A stretch of DNA of 64,000 bases from Gordius sp. MW1 (taxonomy: Eukaryota > Nematomorpha > Gordioida > Gordea > Gordiidae). Location of the stretch: NCBI GenBank assembly GCA_964036665.1, contig OZ038527.1, positions 3,162,001 through 3,226,000 on the forward strand, in the 5' to 3' direction. The notes under the pieces are model-generated. The model had not been told where the DNA came from. It did not search any database and saw nothing but the letters and a program-made list of their open reading frames with translations. Of this stretch, positions 45,831 through 58,100 are shown one piece after another. A program made the position numbers and the translations under genes. Position 1 is the first letter of the stretch, and each line of letters opens with the position of its first letter.

Positions 45831-46008
45831 ATTTTTTATTATGTTTGCCAATTTATTGGTTTTTTTATTTAAAAAAATGGACTTCTAACATAGTAGTGTC
45901 TGGTCTTAATGGATTAATAAGTCCTCATCTTCCTTTTTAAAAAGGCTAGAAAAGTAACCAATTGCCTCAATCATATGGTTTACATATGATTTAAAAAAGA
46001 AGGTAATA
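45831..46008 (+). promoter_or_regulatory. EXOC1: EXOC1 upstream/5' leader region
   Basis: 178 bp between the palindrome end and the start codon. AT-rich, no clear TATA box or initiator. Contains TTAATAAGTCCTCATCTT (also at 23769). Either the promoter lies here, or it lies inside the palindrome arm, or an upstream noncoding exon exists. Bases before the ATG (GGTAATAATG) keep A at -3. Confidence 0.4.
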
Positions 46009-46129
46009 ATGTCAATCAGAAAAACTTTGCAATCAGAGATATTTTCCGCTCAGAAAGAACGACTACTACATACTATACCTGTTGTTCGCGCCAGTAAACG
46101 TAAAAAGCACGCGTTATTGTGCATCACAG
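46009..46129 (+). CDS. EXOC1: EXOC1 exon 1
   Basis: [20 protein letters not shown] then [14 protein letters not shown]: first strands of the Sec3 PH-like domain. The RASKRKKH cluster corresponds to the basic patch used for phosphoinositide contact in this family. ATG position matches the animal N-terminus. Donor CAG/GTATTT, phase 1. Confidence 0.93.
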
Positions 46130-49100
46130 GTATTTACGTTTTTTGTATAAAAAATTTTTATTAAAATTTGTTAAGGTATATTAATAATCAGATAATATAT
46201 CGTTTATCAGTGACACAGTTAAGATATAGATAATTTAGCTTTAAGTTTAGTCTTAGGCACTTTTGTTCTTAAATTTTTTAATTTAGCCACAAACTAATAG
46301 ACTTTCAGGACTCCTAATTTAGGAAGTTTTTAGTTTAAGTTTTTTGCTAATTGTTACATTATATTTGATTGCTAATATGCATATTAAGCAAATGATAATA
46401 AGATAATATAATATGTAAACACTTAAGATTTTTTATTTTTTATATTCAATTATTTATCAATATTTGGTACCACATTTATGGTTTTTTTCAACTTATCAGG
46501 GAAGGGCCATGTCCTGATTTTTCTTCTCACTTTTCTTAACTTTGTCTGCTTGCCCTTTCTATAACACAATGTCTTCTTTTTCCTCTCTTCCTAGATATCT
46601 CCATGTCCAGTACTTTTTGTTTAACATCATTTGTTTCCTTCTAAGTGTATACACTTACCATTCTAGCCAATTTCTAAAAATAAAGAAATTTCCTATAAGC
46701 TATTACAAATGAATATCATTATATGATTTGAAAAATATTATACTTTTTATATTTGGCGTACTCGTTAAAATTGCCAATTATAGCCACTTAAGATTATTAC
46801 TAAAATGTAAAAATAATGCAATTTAATGTAATTTTTTTGTAAATGTGAATAGCAAACAATGAAGGGAATGAGATATTTATATACAAAATTAAAAAGCAAG
46901 ATAAAAATGAAACATTCAAAAAAATAGCTTGTTGGCCTCTTACAAGCCTAAAGAAAGTAGATGGACATACTGACATCCCAGTAAAATTCTATTCAAAGCT
47001 AAAATCCTTTTTTTGTTTATCTGTCATTACTTATCTTATGGATTATATATTATAATTTAACACAATTTAAATTTTAAAATCTATATTTTGTCAAGAAATT
47101 TACAATAAAAAAACTATTAATGACCTATATTTGTTAAAATGATGTTTTTACATTAAGATATTAGTCAAGTGAATTCATTTTATTTAAATCAGGATTCTCT
47201 CCAATTCGATATATACTTTGAAAAAGCCTATTTCTGGGAATCTGGGAATACAAGGGAAAAAGACCTCTTCTTAAACACTCTCTACAAAATTTGTAAGCGA
47301 TATTTAAGCCCCCTAGATATGATGCCAGAATTTATCAATATGCCAGCGCACCTAGAAGACGGTAATTACTATTAACATAGCCATAGCCCCCTCGAAACTT
47401 GATTAAAATTAAAAAAATGTTATCCACGAGAAAGTTGTATAACTATACTAGACACTAAACTGGACGTGACTCCATAATTAACAAAAACTCAAACTAATAT
47501 TAAGCCCAGACCACTTAATATTGATTGCTATGCAATTTACATCAGACCCGGCCCGGCCCGATTTTATTAAATTGCCCGCCCGGGCCCGTTTGAACCCTAT
47601 TAGTCCGTCCTACTATGTCTAAATTAGTGTTGTAAAAACGGCTGGGTTTTGTTTGGTCTGTGTTTTACTCATAGACTAAATAGACTGCTCATCTCTTATA
47701 TATTAACGCATCAAAAGTGTTGCAAAAACTACCGCCATTTTGAAAAGTGACGTAAAATTTGTATGCGATGGATAGTATTGGTCAATAATCATTGATCTTA
47801 TAATATAAAACAACCCATTTTAATCATTATAGCGATTTTAAAAATTCATCAAACCATATAAATTGGCCAAAATTCATGTTAGAAAATAAGTTTAAGTGTA
47901 GATGGCGCTATAAAAGTTAATATTAATAATAAATAATTATTAATTTTTATCCCAATATTTTAATTTTTAAAAGCGCGTGTTGATAAAACTTAAAATGATT
48001 TACATTTTTGTATCAAAAAAAATCATATAAGGCATAACCGAAACCATTATAAACATAAACCTAACCTAACCATTCAACTCACTTTTCAAAATGGATGCCA
48101 AAACTTGGAACACTTTTTAAAAGTGGATGAGCAGTCTATTAGTCTAAGGTTTTACTAAGTTATCAAATATCGACTAAGCCTATGGGTCGACTTTGAAAAA
48201 CAGACCAAATAACTTTTGGTCTGTTCACGTGTAGTCGATTAAAACCAAAACAAAACCCAGCCATTTTTACAACACTAGTCCGAATCATTAGAGCTGCCCG
48301 AACTGCTCCGCCATTTTTGTTTAATTTTCGATTTTTGTGGGTAAAGGAATTACGATAAATACATATATATTATTCAAATAAAAAAGTGACAAACACCACT
48401 ATGTAAAAAATCTCCTTAAGCCCCAATTGCCCTAGTCTTGTTTATGCGCGACGGGGCCCGCCCTAAAATACAAATCTAGGTCAGCCGGGCGAGTAAGGTC
48501 GGGCAACGAGCCGGGCCGGGCCGGGTTTTTCTGATCTCCCATTTACATTACAAAAAAATACAATTTTGTCTCGCGCACTGCAGAAATCCAAGGATCCAAA
48601 GATCTTTTTTTAACCACGGGACGACATGCTCTGTCAACGTCAGCTTCAAAAGCCACGCAAAACGGAATTGCCTCTCTGCCAGACCATGGCCTGCAAGGAG
48701 CTGGTTTTGGGGGCCAAACTTCGCCTTACCAATTGGTTTCCGCCAAGGAAGAATCTGACTTGCAACGCCTAATGGCTCAACACGAAACCGGCCAGAATAT
48801 GCTTAGCAACGTGGAAGCTTTTTCGGAGAAATTAGCCAAAGAATTAAACATCCTAGATGGGGTGCGAGTCGAAAAAATTTAGTTTTCTACTATTAAGGGC
48901 TTGTCAAACTCGGTTGTAATTATTAATCATTTGTTTTTTGACAGTTAAAAACGTTTTTTTTGTTTATTCAACTCTTGAGATTAAATCCAACTTTGGTGAT
49001 ACCTAAAAATTCAAAAACAAAAAAAATTTAAGCTTACGAAAAATTTTGCATCTTACATCGCTGTTATGTTATGCGTCTGTAATGTAAATCTGCTGTGAAT

Positions 49101-52100
49101 TTGAAGTTAAGACACGGCTATGTTATACTTATAACCCGTACGATAATTTATGCTGCGCAGCAAAATCCGATACTAAGACAAGCCCTAATGTGGTTAGGGG
49201 TTGATGAAGTAAGTAATGAAATGACCATAGACTATATACACTGCTCATGTCAAATGTTGCATATGGTAAAATATTTAACTTTCTAATCCATCATTTTAAA
49301 TTTTACTATCTGACACCTAGAGCCCTGCAAAATAAAAATTCTTCTGCCCGAGCCCGGCCCGAGCCCGACTTCTCAATTTTTATTTTGCCCGGCCCGAGCC
49401 CGAAAGACTATATTTTTGGCCTGACCCGAGCCCGACCCGATTTTCCAAATAAATTTTTGAAAAAATATATTATCGAAATTTTTTTCATCATCTAGCTAGA
49501 TATAAAAGGCATTAAATTGTTATTACTCCTAATTTACAACTAGGATGAATTTGAAATAAAAAATCCGTTTTCACTCGTTAGAGTTTATTCAGCTAATCAT
49601 TTAAAGCTAAAATTTAACTTTATAAAATAAATTTTTAACAGTTTCAAATAAGAAACTTTTTGAAATAGTTAATTTTCTTATTTCTAAAGTTGTAACAGCT
49701 ACTATGATTCTATAATATATTAAAATTTGCAATTCAGGTCAGTTATATTAAATTAGACAAGGGAAATAAGCTGAAGTTTAGAAGCTATATAATGTAGGCT
49801 GCGCGAAGCTAATTATTAATATTGAGTTGAGTTTATTTAAATCCTATTTTATAAAAAATTAATTTGCTTAAGTTCAATTTGGGCCGGGCTCGGGCCTCGG
49901 GTCGGGCCGCCGCATCAGGCCCGACCCGAGCCCCGATTATTTTATAAAATTCTGCCCGAGACCGGCCCGAAACCCGATCGGACTCGGGTCGGGCTTGGGG
50001 CGGCCCGTGCCTACTGACACCATTTCTTTCTGCAGTGTACCCCATTGTCAAAATGTAAAAAGTGAATTTACTTTCCTCACTAGGTAATAAATAATAAAGA
50101 ATGTTAATAAATGATTATTTAATAATATGCGGATGGCACTAGAATACCTTAACATCAGCATCATCACAGTATTTTTATTTTCTATTTTTATGAATTTTGT
50201 AAATGATATATATTTTAAAATGCTATTTTTAATGTTTAACTAGTTTCATATTTTTTTAAAATTAAGTTTTAAAAACACTTTAATTAACCATATTGTACTC
50301 CATATGTCCTACTTATTTGTGCACATTTCAAAATGGCGGAAAAAACGGGACACTTAATTGAAGTTGATGAGCAGTGTATTTAGCTAATGGGTAAGGAAAT
50401 ATTTTTCAACTTTTTCCTCCATCGAGATTAAAAAATACGCTCCATGCCAAACTTATCTTTTAGTCTGAATGTTACAAATTTTCTAGGTAACTCTCATCTT
50501 TGTAAATAGTTATGTCACATGCAATTGCAACTTTTTAACGGATTTTTTTAATTAAATCCTGCTTTAGGCTAATATATATTCCCTGGTGGGGTCGGAAGAT
50601 AGTATGGGGAAGTTAATGGGACTCATAGATGCAGCCTTGAGTGAAGTGTCCGGTCTTGAAGCCAAACTTAGCGATTGGGACACTTGTGTATCAAGTATGC
50701 GGGGACACATGGAGATGATGGATGAAAAGGACACTAGTCTGCACGTTATCGACAAAAATAAGCTCGCCTTACAACAGGAACTTGCCTCTCTCCTAGTAAG
50801 TTTATAGTGTCGCGCACCCAATAATTTCATTAAATTAATTGAAATGTGGTTATAATTTTTGTTTGTTTGTCCGAAATTGTAGTTTACTACTGTTTTCTAT
50901 TATAAACTCAAGTAGGACAGGACAGGACATTTTTTTACCGAATGACTAAGAATCAACATGTGTGGCGCTGGCGTCTATTGGTAGCCAATTCACTTTGGGT
51001 CGGCTGCATAAGTTAGACCGAACCCATGTTATGATTGAATAGCCTAGTGTATTTATGAGCCGATTATCAGTTATGTAATTAAAGCCCTGCCCGGGCCGTC
51101 CGAACTAGGGCTAAAAATTGAAATCTAATCGGGCCTCGGGCTCGGGGGCCTGATGGGTCGACCCGAGGCCCGGGACCAGCCAGGCCCGAGGCGAAATTAG
51201 CGAAAACTTTATAAAAGCTTTTTGCTAATTCCTTTGTTTAGTAGGCTATTTAGATGACACAAAATATTTTTTTGGTAAATGAAAGGTGGGGGTGGGTATT
51301 CTGAATAAATTTTTTTTATAAATTTACATTTCAAAAAAGTCGGGTCCGGCTCGGGTCGGGTTCAGGCAAAATAAAATAAAGTCGGGCTCGAGCCGAAGAA
51401 ATCCATTTTGGAGGGCTCTAAATGTAATTAAGGCTTAATTTTACTATTAATTCTGCATGTATAAAATTTTACCTTTTCGCTTTTTGACGTTCATTAGGAA
51501 AATTTGGAATATCCGTCACATTACAAAAAAATGCTGACAGACGTCGATTTGAACGACACTGCCCGATTAAAAGATTGTATTAGGGCCGCTTTCGAATTGC
51601 AGAAAGTCATGGACGCATCTCAATCTAATGCCGGTAATTACGAATTTTGTCTAGTGAAATTTTTTTGCAAAATAAATTTTATTTAATTTTTTCCAATATT
51701 CAATTGCTTTTGGTTTTTATGATGAAATTAGCTCTCAAGAAAATGGCGGCGGTCCAGGAGAAGTTTAACGAGTTTGAAGTGTTGAAAAACACATTCTCCA
51801 AACGCTTGCTTCAACACCTCGTGGAATTATTTAGCAAAGTTGTGAGTTTAAAGTATTCATAAATTTTAGCAAACTGCACATGAAAATAACTAGGGTAAAA
51901 GATATTTGGAAATTTAATTATTTTTTGTTTTAGTTAGCAGACGGTATTTTTGTCGTTGATTTGGACTTTATGAGAACAAATGGTTTGAAAATTGTAGGCA
52001 ATAATTAAAAAATATACAACAATATTTCTTATGGCACTAACTTTTGTTGTAAAAGTGTTTATTTTTAGCTCGTATTTTTAATTTGTATATACAACGTTGA

Positions 52101-55100
52101 GATGGCCGTTTGATTCTAATAGTTTTGTATATACGGCTGGGTTAGATTTTTTGGACTGTATTTCTTAGTCGCACTAGTTAAGTCGACTAAAACCGAAGGT
52201 CGACTAAACAAAATCCAGTCGTTTTTGCGACACTAGTTATCATTATAAACCCCCAAGTAGGTCAGGGGACAGGACGGGACAGGACATTTTTTACCAAAAG
52301 TTGGCTTATGGCTAACTAGCGGTTAGCCATAGCTAGTCAGAAGCATAAATCCACAGCCACTTAAAACCCATTGAAATTTCCATGGGAATTATTAAAAAGA
52401 TAACAAGTTGGACAGGGGGACGGATAAAACGGACGGACGGATGGATGGATAACTAAAATTAATTCTTTAAATTGCATAACGATTAATATGTAGATGGTGA
52501 TATTTTAGTCGTTGTGGACCACAGAATTGTAGTTTTCATTATAAATTCAAGTTGGACACGACAGGACATTTTTCACCGAAAGTGAAACCAAAGCCAACCA
52601 GCGGTCATTAGCTAGCCTTATGCGAAAGCAGAATAAACGTATTTTTCAGATGCATAAGTCCACAGCCATTAGAAACCCGTATAAATTTTCATAGCAATTA
52701 TTAAAAAATTAACAAGTTGGGCAGGACGGACTTGCCGGACGGACGGACAATTAAAAAGGAGCGCGAGCAATTAATGTGTAGGTGTTGTAAAAGTGGCTGG
52801 GTTTGGTTTGGTCGACCATTGGTTTTAGTCGACTAAACATAAACAGATTAAAGATTTGACCAAAAAGCTTTTGGTCGGTTTTGTGACTAAGAAAGACTAA
52901 AATACCTTAAATCTCTTTACGTTTAGTCGACCAAAACCGAAGTTCGACCAAACAAAATCCAACCACTTTTACAACATTAGTAGATAATGATAATTTTAGT
53001 CGTAGACTACAAAATTGTAAATATCATTATAAACCCAAGTTGGACAGGACAGGACAAGACAGGACAGGACATTTTCACCGAAAATAATCCAATAAATTGC
53101 ATAGCAATTGATGTAGTTATAAAAGATATAATGATAAAATCAAAACGATCATAGGCCAATAGGGGGAACGAAAATTTTGGCACAGCTCAATCGGGCACTT
53201 TACCGAGATCACCATCTGGTGGAAACGTTGGTTTGCCTTACGGCAGTGGGGAATGGGGTATAACGGGCCTCAAAGATTACGTGCGTCAACATCATAAAAC
53301 TAGCTCGGTCGGGCTGGACAGACAACCCTTGGTATTAAATTGTCCCAGCTCCAAATATCGCCGAGAAACGTTGCTCCCCTACAGAGAACTCGTTAAATGG
53401 CTAAAAGGAGCTTCTCCCGAAACCTACGTTGATTTATTGAAGGTTTTTTTATGATAGGAATTTGATTTATAAAGATTTTTTAATTTTGCAGCTGTTTCAA
53501 TTTGGGCTAAGTGCTTGTCTTAATATCGGATTTTGCTGCGCAGCAAAAATCGCGTACGGGTTATAACTTAGCCGTGTCTTAACTTCGAATTCACAGCAGA
53601 TTTGCATTTCAGACGCATAACATAACTGCGATTTTGTAAGATGCAAAATTTTTCCCAAGCTTAAATGTTGTATGTTTTTAAATTTTTAGGTATCATCTAC
53701 AAATATTCGATTTATCTCAAGGGTTGAAATAATAAAACGTTTTTAACTATCACAAAATATTAATAATTATAACCGCGCTTGACCCATTATATTGAATCGG
53801 ATATTTAGACAAAGATAAGTTCACGCGATTTGAATCTGAATCCGATATTAAGACGCCCATAACCCGATATTTTATCAAATTAATCCTAAGGGTGTGTTTT
53901 AATACGCGATTTTGAATCTAGATTAAAAAAGCGCGAATGCATGTTAAAACATAGCCGCGATACGAGCGTCACGTCATTTTTGATTTGTTTTCTGTTTTGG
54001 CTCATAAAACAAGTAGTTCCTTTAATTTGGCTTACTAATGCATATTCACATGGTAACTAAACTGAAATTGTTGATTCCACGACATGTATATCCCATATTT
54101 GGACAAAAAAATATGGCGCTTTGAAGTTGAATCGTGCATTAAGATGGGGGTCAAGGCTTAGATATTACGAAATTAAAACTATATTATCATCAAGCACGAT
54201 ATAATTATTTAAATACCAAAACCCCTAGACGGAAAAACTATTAGGAAGTGGTTATACACGTGAATCAAAGATCTATCTATTGGTAATTGTAATGTAAATT
54301 AGGTACTAACTAGCATGGGCATAACCAGCATTAGAATCAGAGGGGGGCAATAATGATTTAGGGAGGGGCAAAATGAACATTTTTTGAAATTTTAATTATA
54401 ATTATAACAAATGTTTGGATTGAGAGGGGGGCAGCCGCCCCTCCCTGCCCCTTGGCACGCTCATGGGCATTAATTATAAATTTACTAAAACATTAAATAA
54501 GTTTATTCTTGATTCATTTTTTGCTTTACGCATTGGAGCAGGCTTACGGAGTTACGTTTGCGAGAATTTACGAAAGAAGCTTGCACGATTTCCTGGAGAG
54601 GGCCAAGGTGGCAATTTCAAATCTCAATGGGCCGCAACCAACGGGCCAGCAGGCTGCTCCTAAATCAGGTGTTGTCGCGCCAGCCATGCCGGCCACCGGT
54701 AGCTTCAGATCGACCACAACGAGTTTCACATCACCCCTGTCTGAACGGAAGAGAGATTGGTTCGAAGAAATTGGGAATAAAGCCTCAGGTTCACCCACGA
54801 CATCCAATTCAACCGGATCCGGGGCCACAGCCCTGCTTTATAGTGGAGAAAGCGTGGATTTTCAAGCGGTTAATAGCTTACAAAGCATTGCAATAAGAAA
54901 TTGTATTTGATTTTTTTCTGAAGCAGATAATTTGCTTTCTTTCGGTCAATTATAAGAAGCCCAACCGTAATTTTGGTTTAAACGATTGAACCGCTTGATT
55001 ATTGGGACAAACTTTAAATATAAATAATCATTTAAGCTCCTTTCGCCACTATAGTTGATTAAAATGTACCAAGATGAATTGGGTTAAATTTACTTTTTTT

Positions 55101-58100
55101 TAAACTTATATATTTGTTATGAATTTATGTTTTTGTGGATAATAAACTTAATTTTGACCTTGTACAATGGCCTATCTACCTTAAATATCAGCATAAAAAG
55201 ACAAAGGATTTTGGTGAGCGTTTAAATTTTCATCAAAACTTAGCCCAACAAGCATTAGTATTATACATTAATTCTACATAATATTGGTTTGTGTATCGAC
55301 CTCCAATAATGTATAAGTAAATTTTTTGTTCCAACTAGTTTGATATTAAATTTCTAAAATCGTAGTTACTCACCACCTCTCAAGCCATACATTTTTTCAA
55401 ATATATATGCGTAAAGAACCCCCTTTTTATTTAGCAATTTTTTGTTTTTGGGGGGGGGGGGTGTTTAATAAATTGTATATAGAAAGAGCCTTTTTAATAG
55501 ACACCACGAAATTTTACATCATTCGTGTTTCGATGTACCATTTAGGTCTTGGAACGAATTATAACTAGCGTGGCTTTAATGGTAAAGGAAGAGCAAGATT
55601 TTTCCACTGAATTTTTCCACCTAGTACGGGGTACTTCGATCGAATTGCAATCACAAATTCCACTCCAACCATATCCCCTCTCAGCCGACCTGTCTGGCTT
55701 AGCCTCGCGCCACTCCGTTACTTCTATTTCACCGCAAAAGGGAGCGCTCCTTCAGGCCCCGGCCAAGCCCGTTGTGTATAGTCCCGATATGGATGACAGG
55801 TTTCATTAAAGTTCATCTTAACCATATCATAAATAAGCTTGGTTTTAGGGGCGTGGGGAGTAGTTGGTATCAGAAACCAGAAATGCCCGCCTGGCCCACG
55901 GGCCGGGCTCAGCAACTGGCCCAGGCGGGCACCATAACAAGATTCGGGCAATTCGGGCTGGATATTGTTTTTAAAATGATGTATTATATTATATTGTTTT
56001 TGTGTATAATTTGTCAATTTTTAATTTGATTTTATAATGTTTGTTCATCCTAGTTCTTATTCAAAAAAATCAAAAATAATGTAAATTTTTTTAAAACATA
56101 TAACGATATTAGTGCTAAAAATTTTAAAATACACCATTTTGGGCCGGGCAGCTTTTATCATTCGGGCATGACCGGGCGCATACATAGAAGGGTTCGGGCG
56201 GGCAGATCAATTATAAAATCGGACCGGGCGGTGTTCGGGTAGAAATATTCTGACAAATCTGACCTCTGGTTGGTATAGGCTTTGTCTTTGAACAAGAGCT
56301 TTCGGGTTCAAATCCCGCTTTCAATACTCTGTTTTAAAAAGATGTAAATATATCTGTCAGGCCTAGATAGCCGAGCGTCACCCTTCATCCAAACATCTAA
56401 AGAAGCTGACCACCTTAGTATGACAAACAGCTAATGGAAATAAGCTTGGTTTTAAGAGAATATTTGTTGTGACAAATTTTTTTATTTACATTTTAGGGAT
56501 AAATCAACCATTTTATGATGCTATGGGGCATTACTTACCATTAAGATTAACTAATGTGAGGGGTTAAATATTGAAGAAAGCCTAATATAAATTTAATATT
56601 AACGGTAATAACATAACCTTTAATGCATGGTTAATGATAAGGAAATTGGCGCTTAAAATAATAGAGTTTAATTTTTTCAAACCAATATTTTGTTTTATAT
56701 TTTAGGGCAATGTTGGTGCTCATGTTTCCATCGCTTCCCCTGGAGCTGGACAATTTCCTGCAAATGGCTGATCGCATTAATAGATAGTAAGCATCATTTA
56801 TAAATTATAAGACATTTTTCTAAATATGCATTTTTTTTATAAATATGTTTAATATTTGTTTTAACTTGGTTTAATTGTTTGTACATCAAAGTTTATTTGT
56901 ACCTAATTATTATAGTTCTTTTTATAGAATAAATTGAAATGAGAATTTGTTTCTATCAAAGGATGACCGTACTAATAATAAACTAATAATAGAAATAATA
57001 TCATTTTATTTATCACTAGGGCCGGGGGAGGGACAACTATATATATATATGAACAAAAGAAATATAAAAGTTAATTAAGTAGTTAAAAAACATATGTTCC
57101 TTTTTGCCAACTCGGATTTTAGCTTACAATATTCAATCATATAATCTGTATACAATGATATACCAATATACAACAACACAGATACAACATCATATATATA
57201 ACACATATATAACATCTTTCCCCTTAAAGAATGAAGAATCACCAATATACTAATATATAACATCAACATCTTTCCCCTTAAAAAATGAAGGCTCCTCCTG
57301 GTTTTGTTCTTCGACCATTCACTCCAACAATTCCATAACTTTAAAAGTGGGCTAGCTAGCTGTAAGGGTGAGATGGGATGGAAATTATCAGTAGGGAAAT
57401 ATGTAGGTTGAGGGTGTGGACTGGGTACGTGGATTCTGGGGATGCTATTTCCAAGAATGGATTAGCTGGGAAGGTAAGATGGGATGGAAATTGTCAGAAG
57501 GGGAAATATGGGGGTTTGAGGGTGTGGATTTGGACAAGTGGGTTTTGGCGAAGCTAGTGGCAAGGTTAAATTCATATGTAGTTTTCTATTTTAAGTTGGG
57601 AATACTCCTATCGTCCCAAATCCATAAAATAATGAGTTAACATCATGATATGATCTCCTTAGAATAATGACATCCTGAAATGATCTCCTCAGAATAATGA
57701 ACTTACCTCCTGAATTCATATAATCCTTTTATAAGTCTTATGATTTCCATAGAATTATGTTTCCCTTTTCATTGAATCATTTATACATACTCTTGCATAT
57801 TCCTTCCTTAGAATATTTGTTTGGAATTCCTCTTCTTGTTCATTACCAATAGTTTTCTTCTGACACCAGTTATCAAAGGATGACCGTACTAATAATAAAC
57901 TAATAATAGAAATAATATCATTTTATTTATCACTAGGGCCGGGGGAGGGACAACTATATATATATGAACAAAAGAAATATAAAAGTTAACTAAGTAGTTA
58001 AAAAACATATGTTTTTTTTGCCAACTCGGATTTTGGCTTACAATATTCAATCATATAATCTGTATACAATGATATACCAATATACAACAACACAGATACA

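Larger units (their letters stand above)
47543..48540. mobile_element. Outer hAT MITE (CCGGGCC-rich) in intron 3
   Basis: ATTTACAT is duplicated at 47535-47542 and 48541-48548. Ends CAGACCCGGCCC and GGGTTTTTCTGATCTCCC belong to the CAGAGGTCAGAAATGCC family, the left end having lost a few bases. Interrupted by the element at 47625-48277. Confidence 0.85.
47362..48583 (+). other. EXOC1: EXOC1 intron 3 (nested transposons)
   Basis: 1222 bp, of which about 1000 bp is a three-level nest of MITEs, listed separately. Confidence 0.9.

Noticed and set aside
50564-50830. Minus-strand frame opposite EXOC1 exon 5
   Set aside because: Shadow of a coding exon; the plus-strand frame matches Sec3.
56301-56315. 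tRNA gene suggested by CGGGTTCAAATCCCG
   Set aside because: Good T-arm stem but no A-box or acceptor stem upstream.
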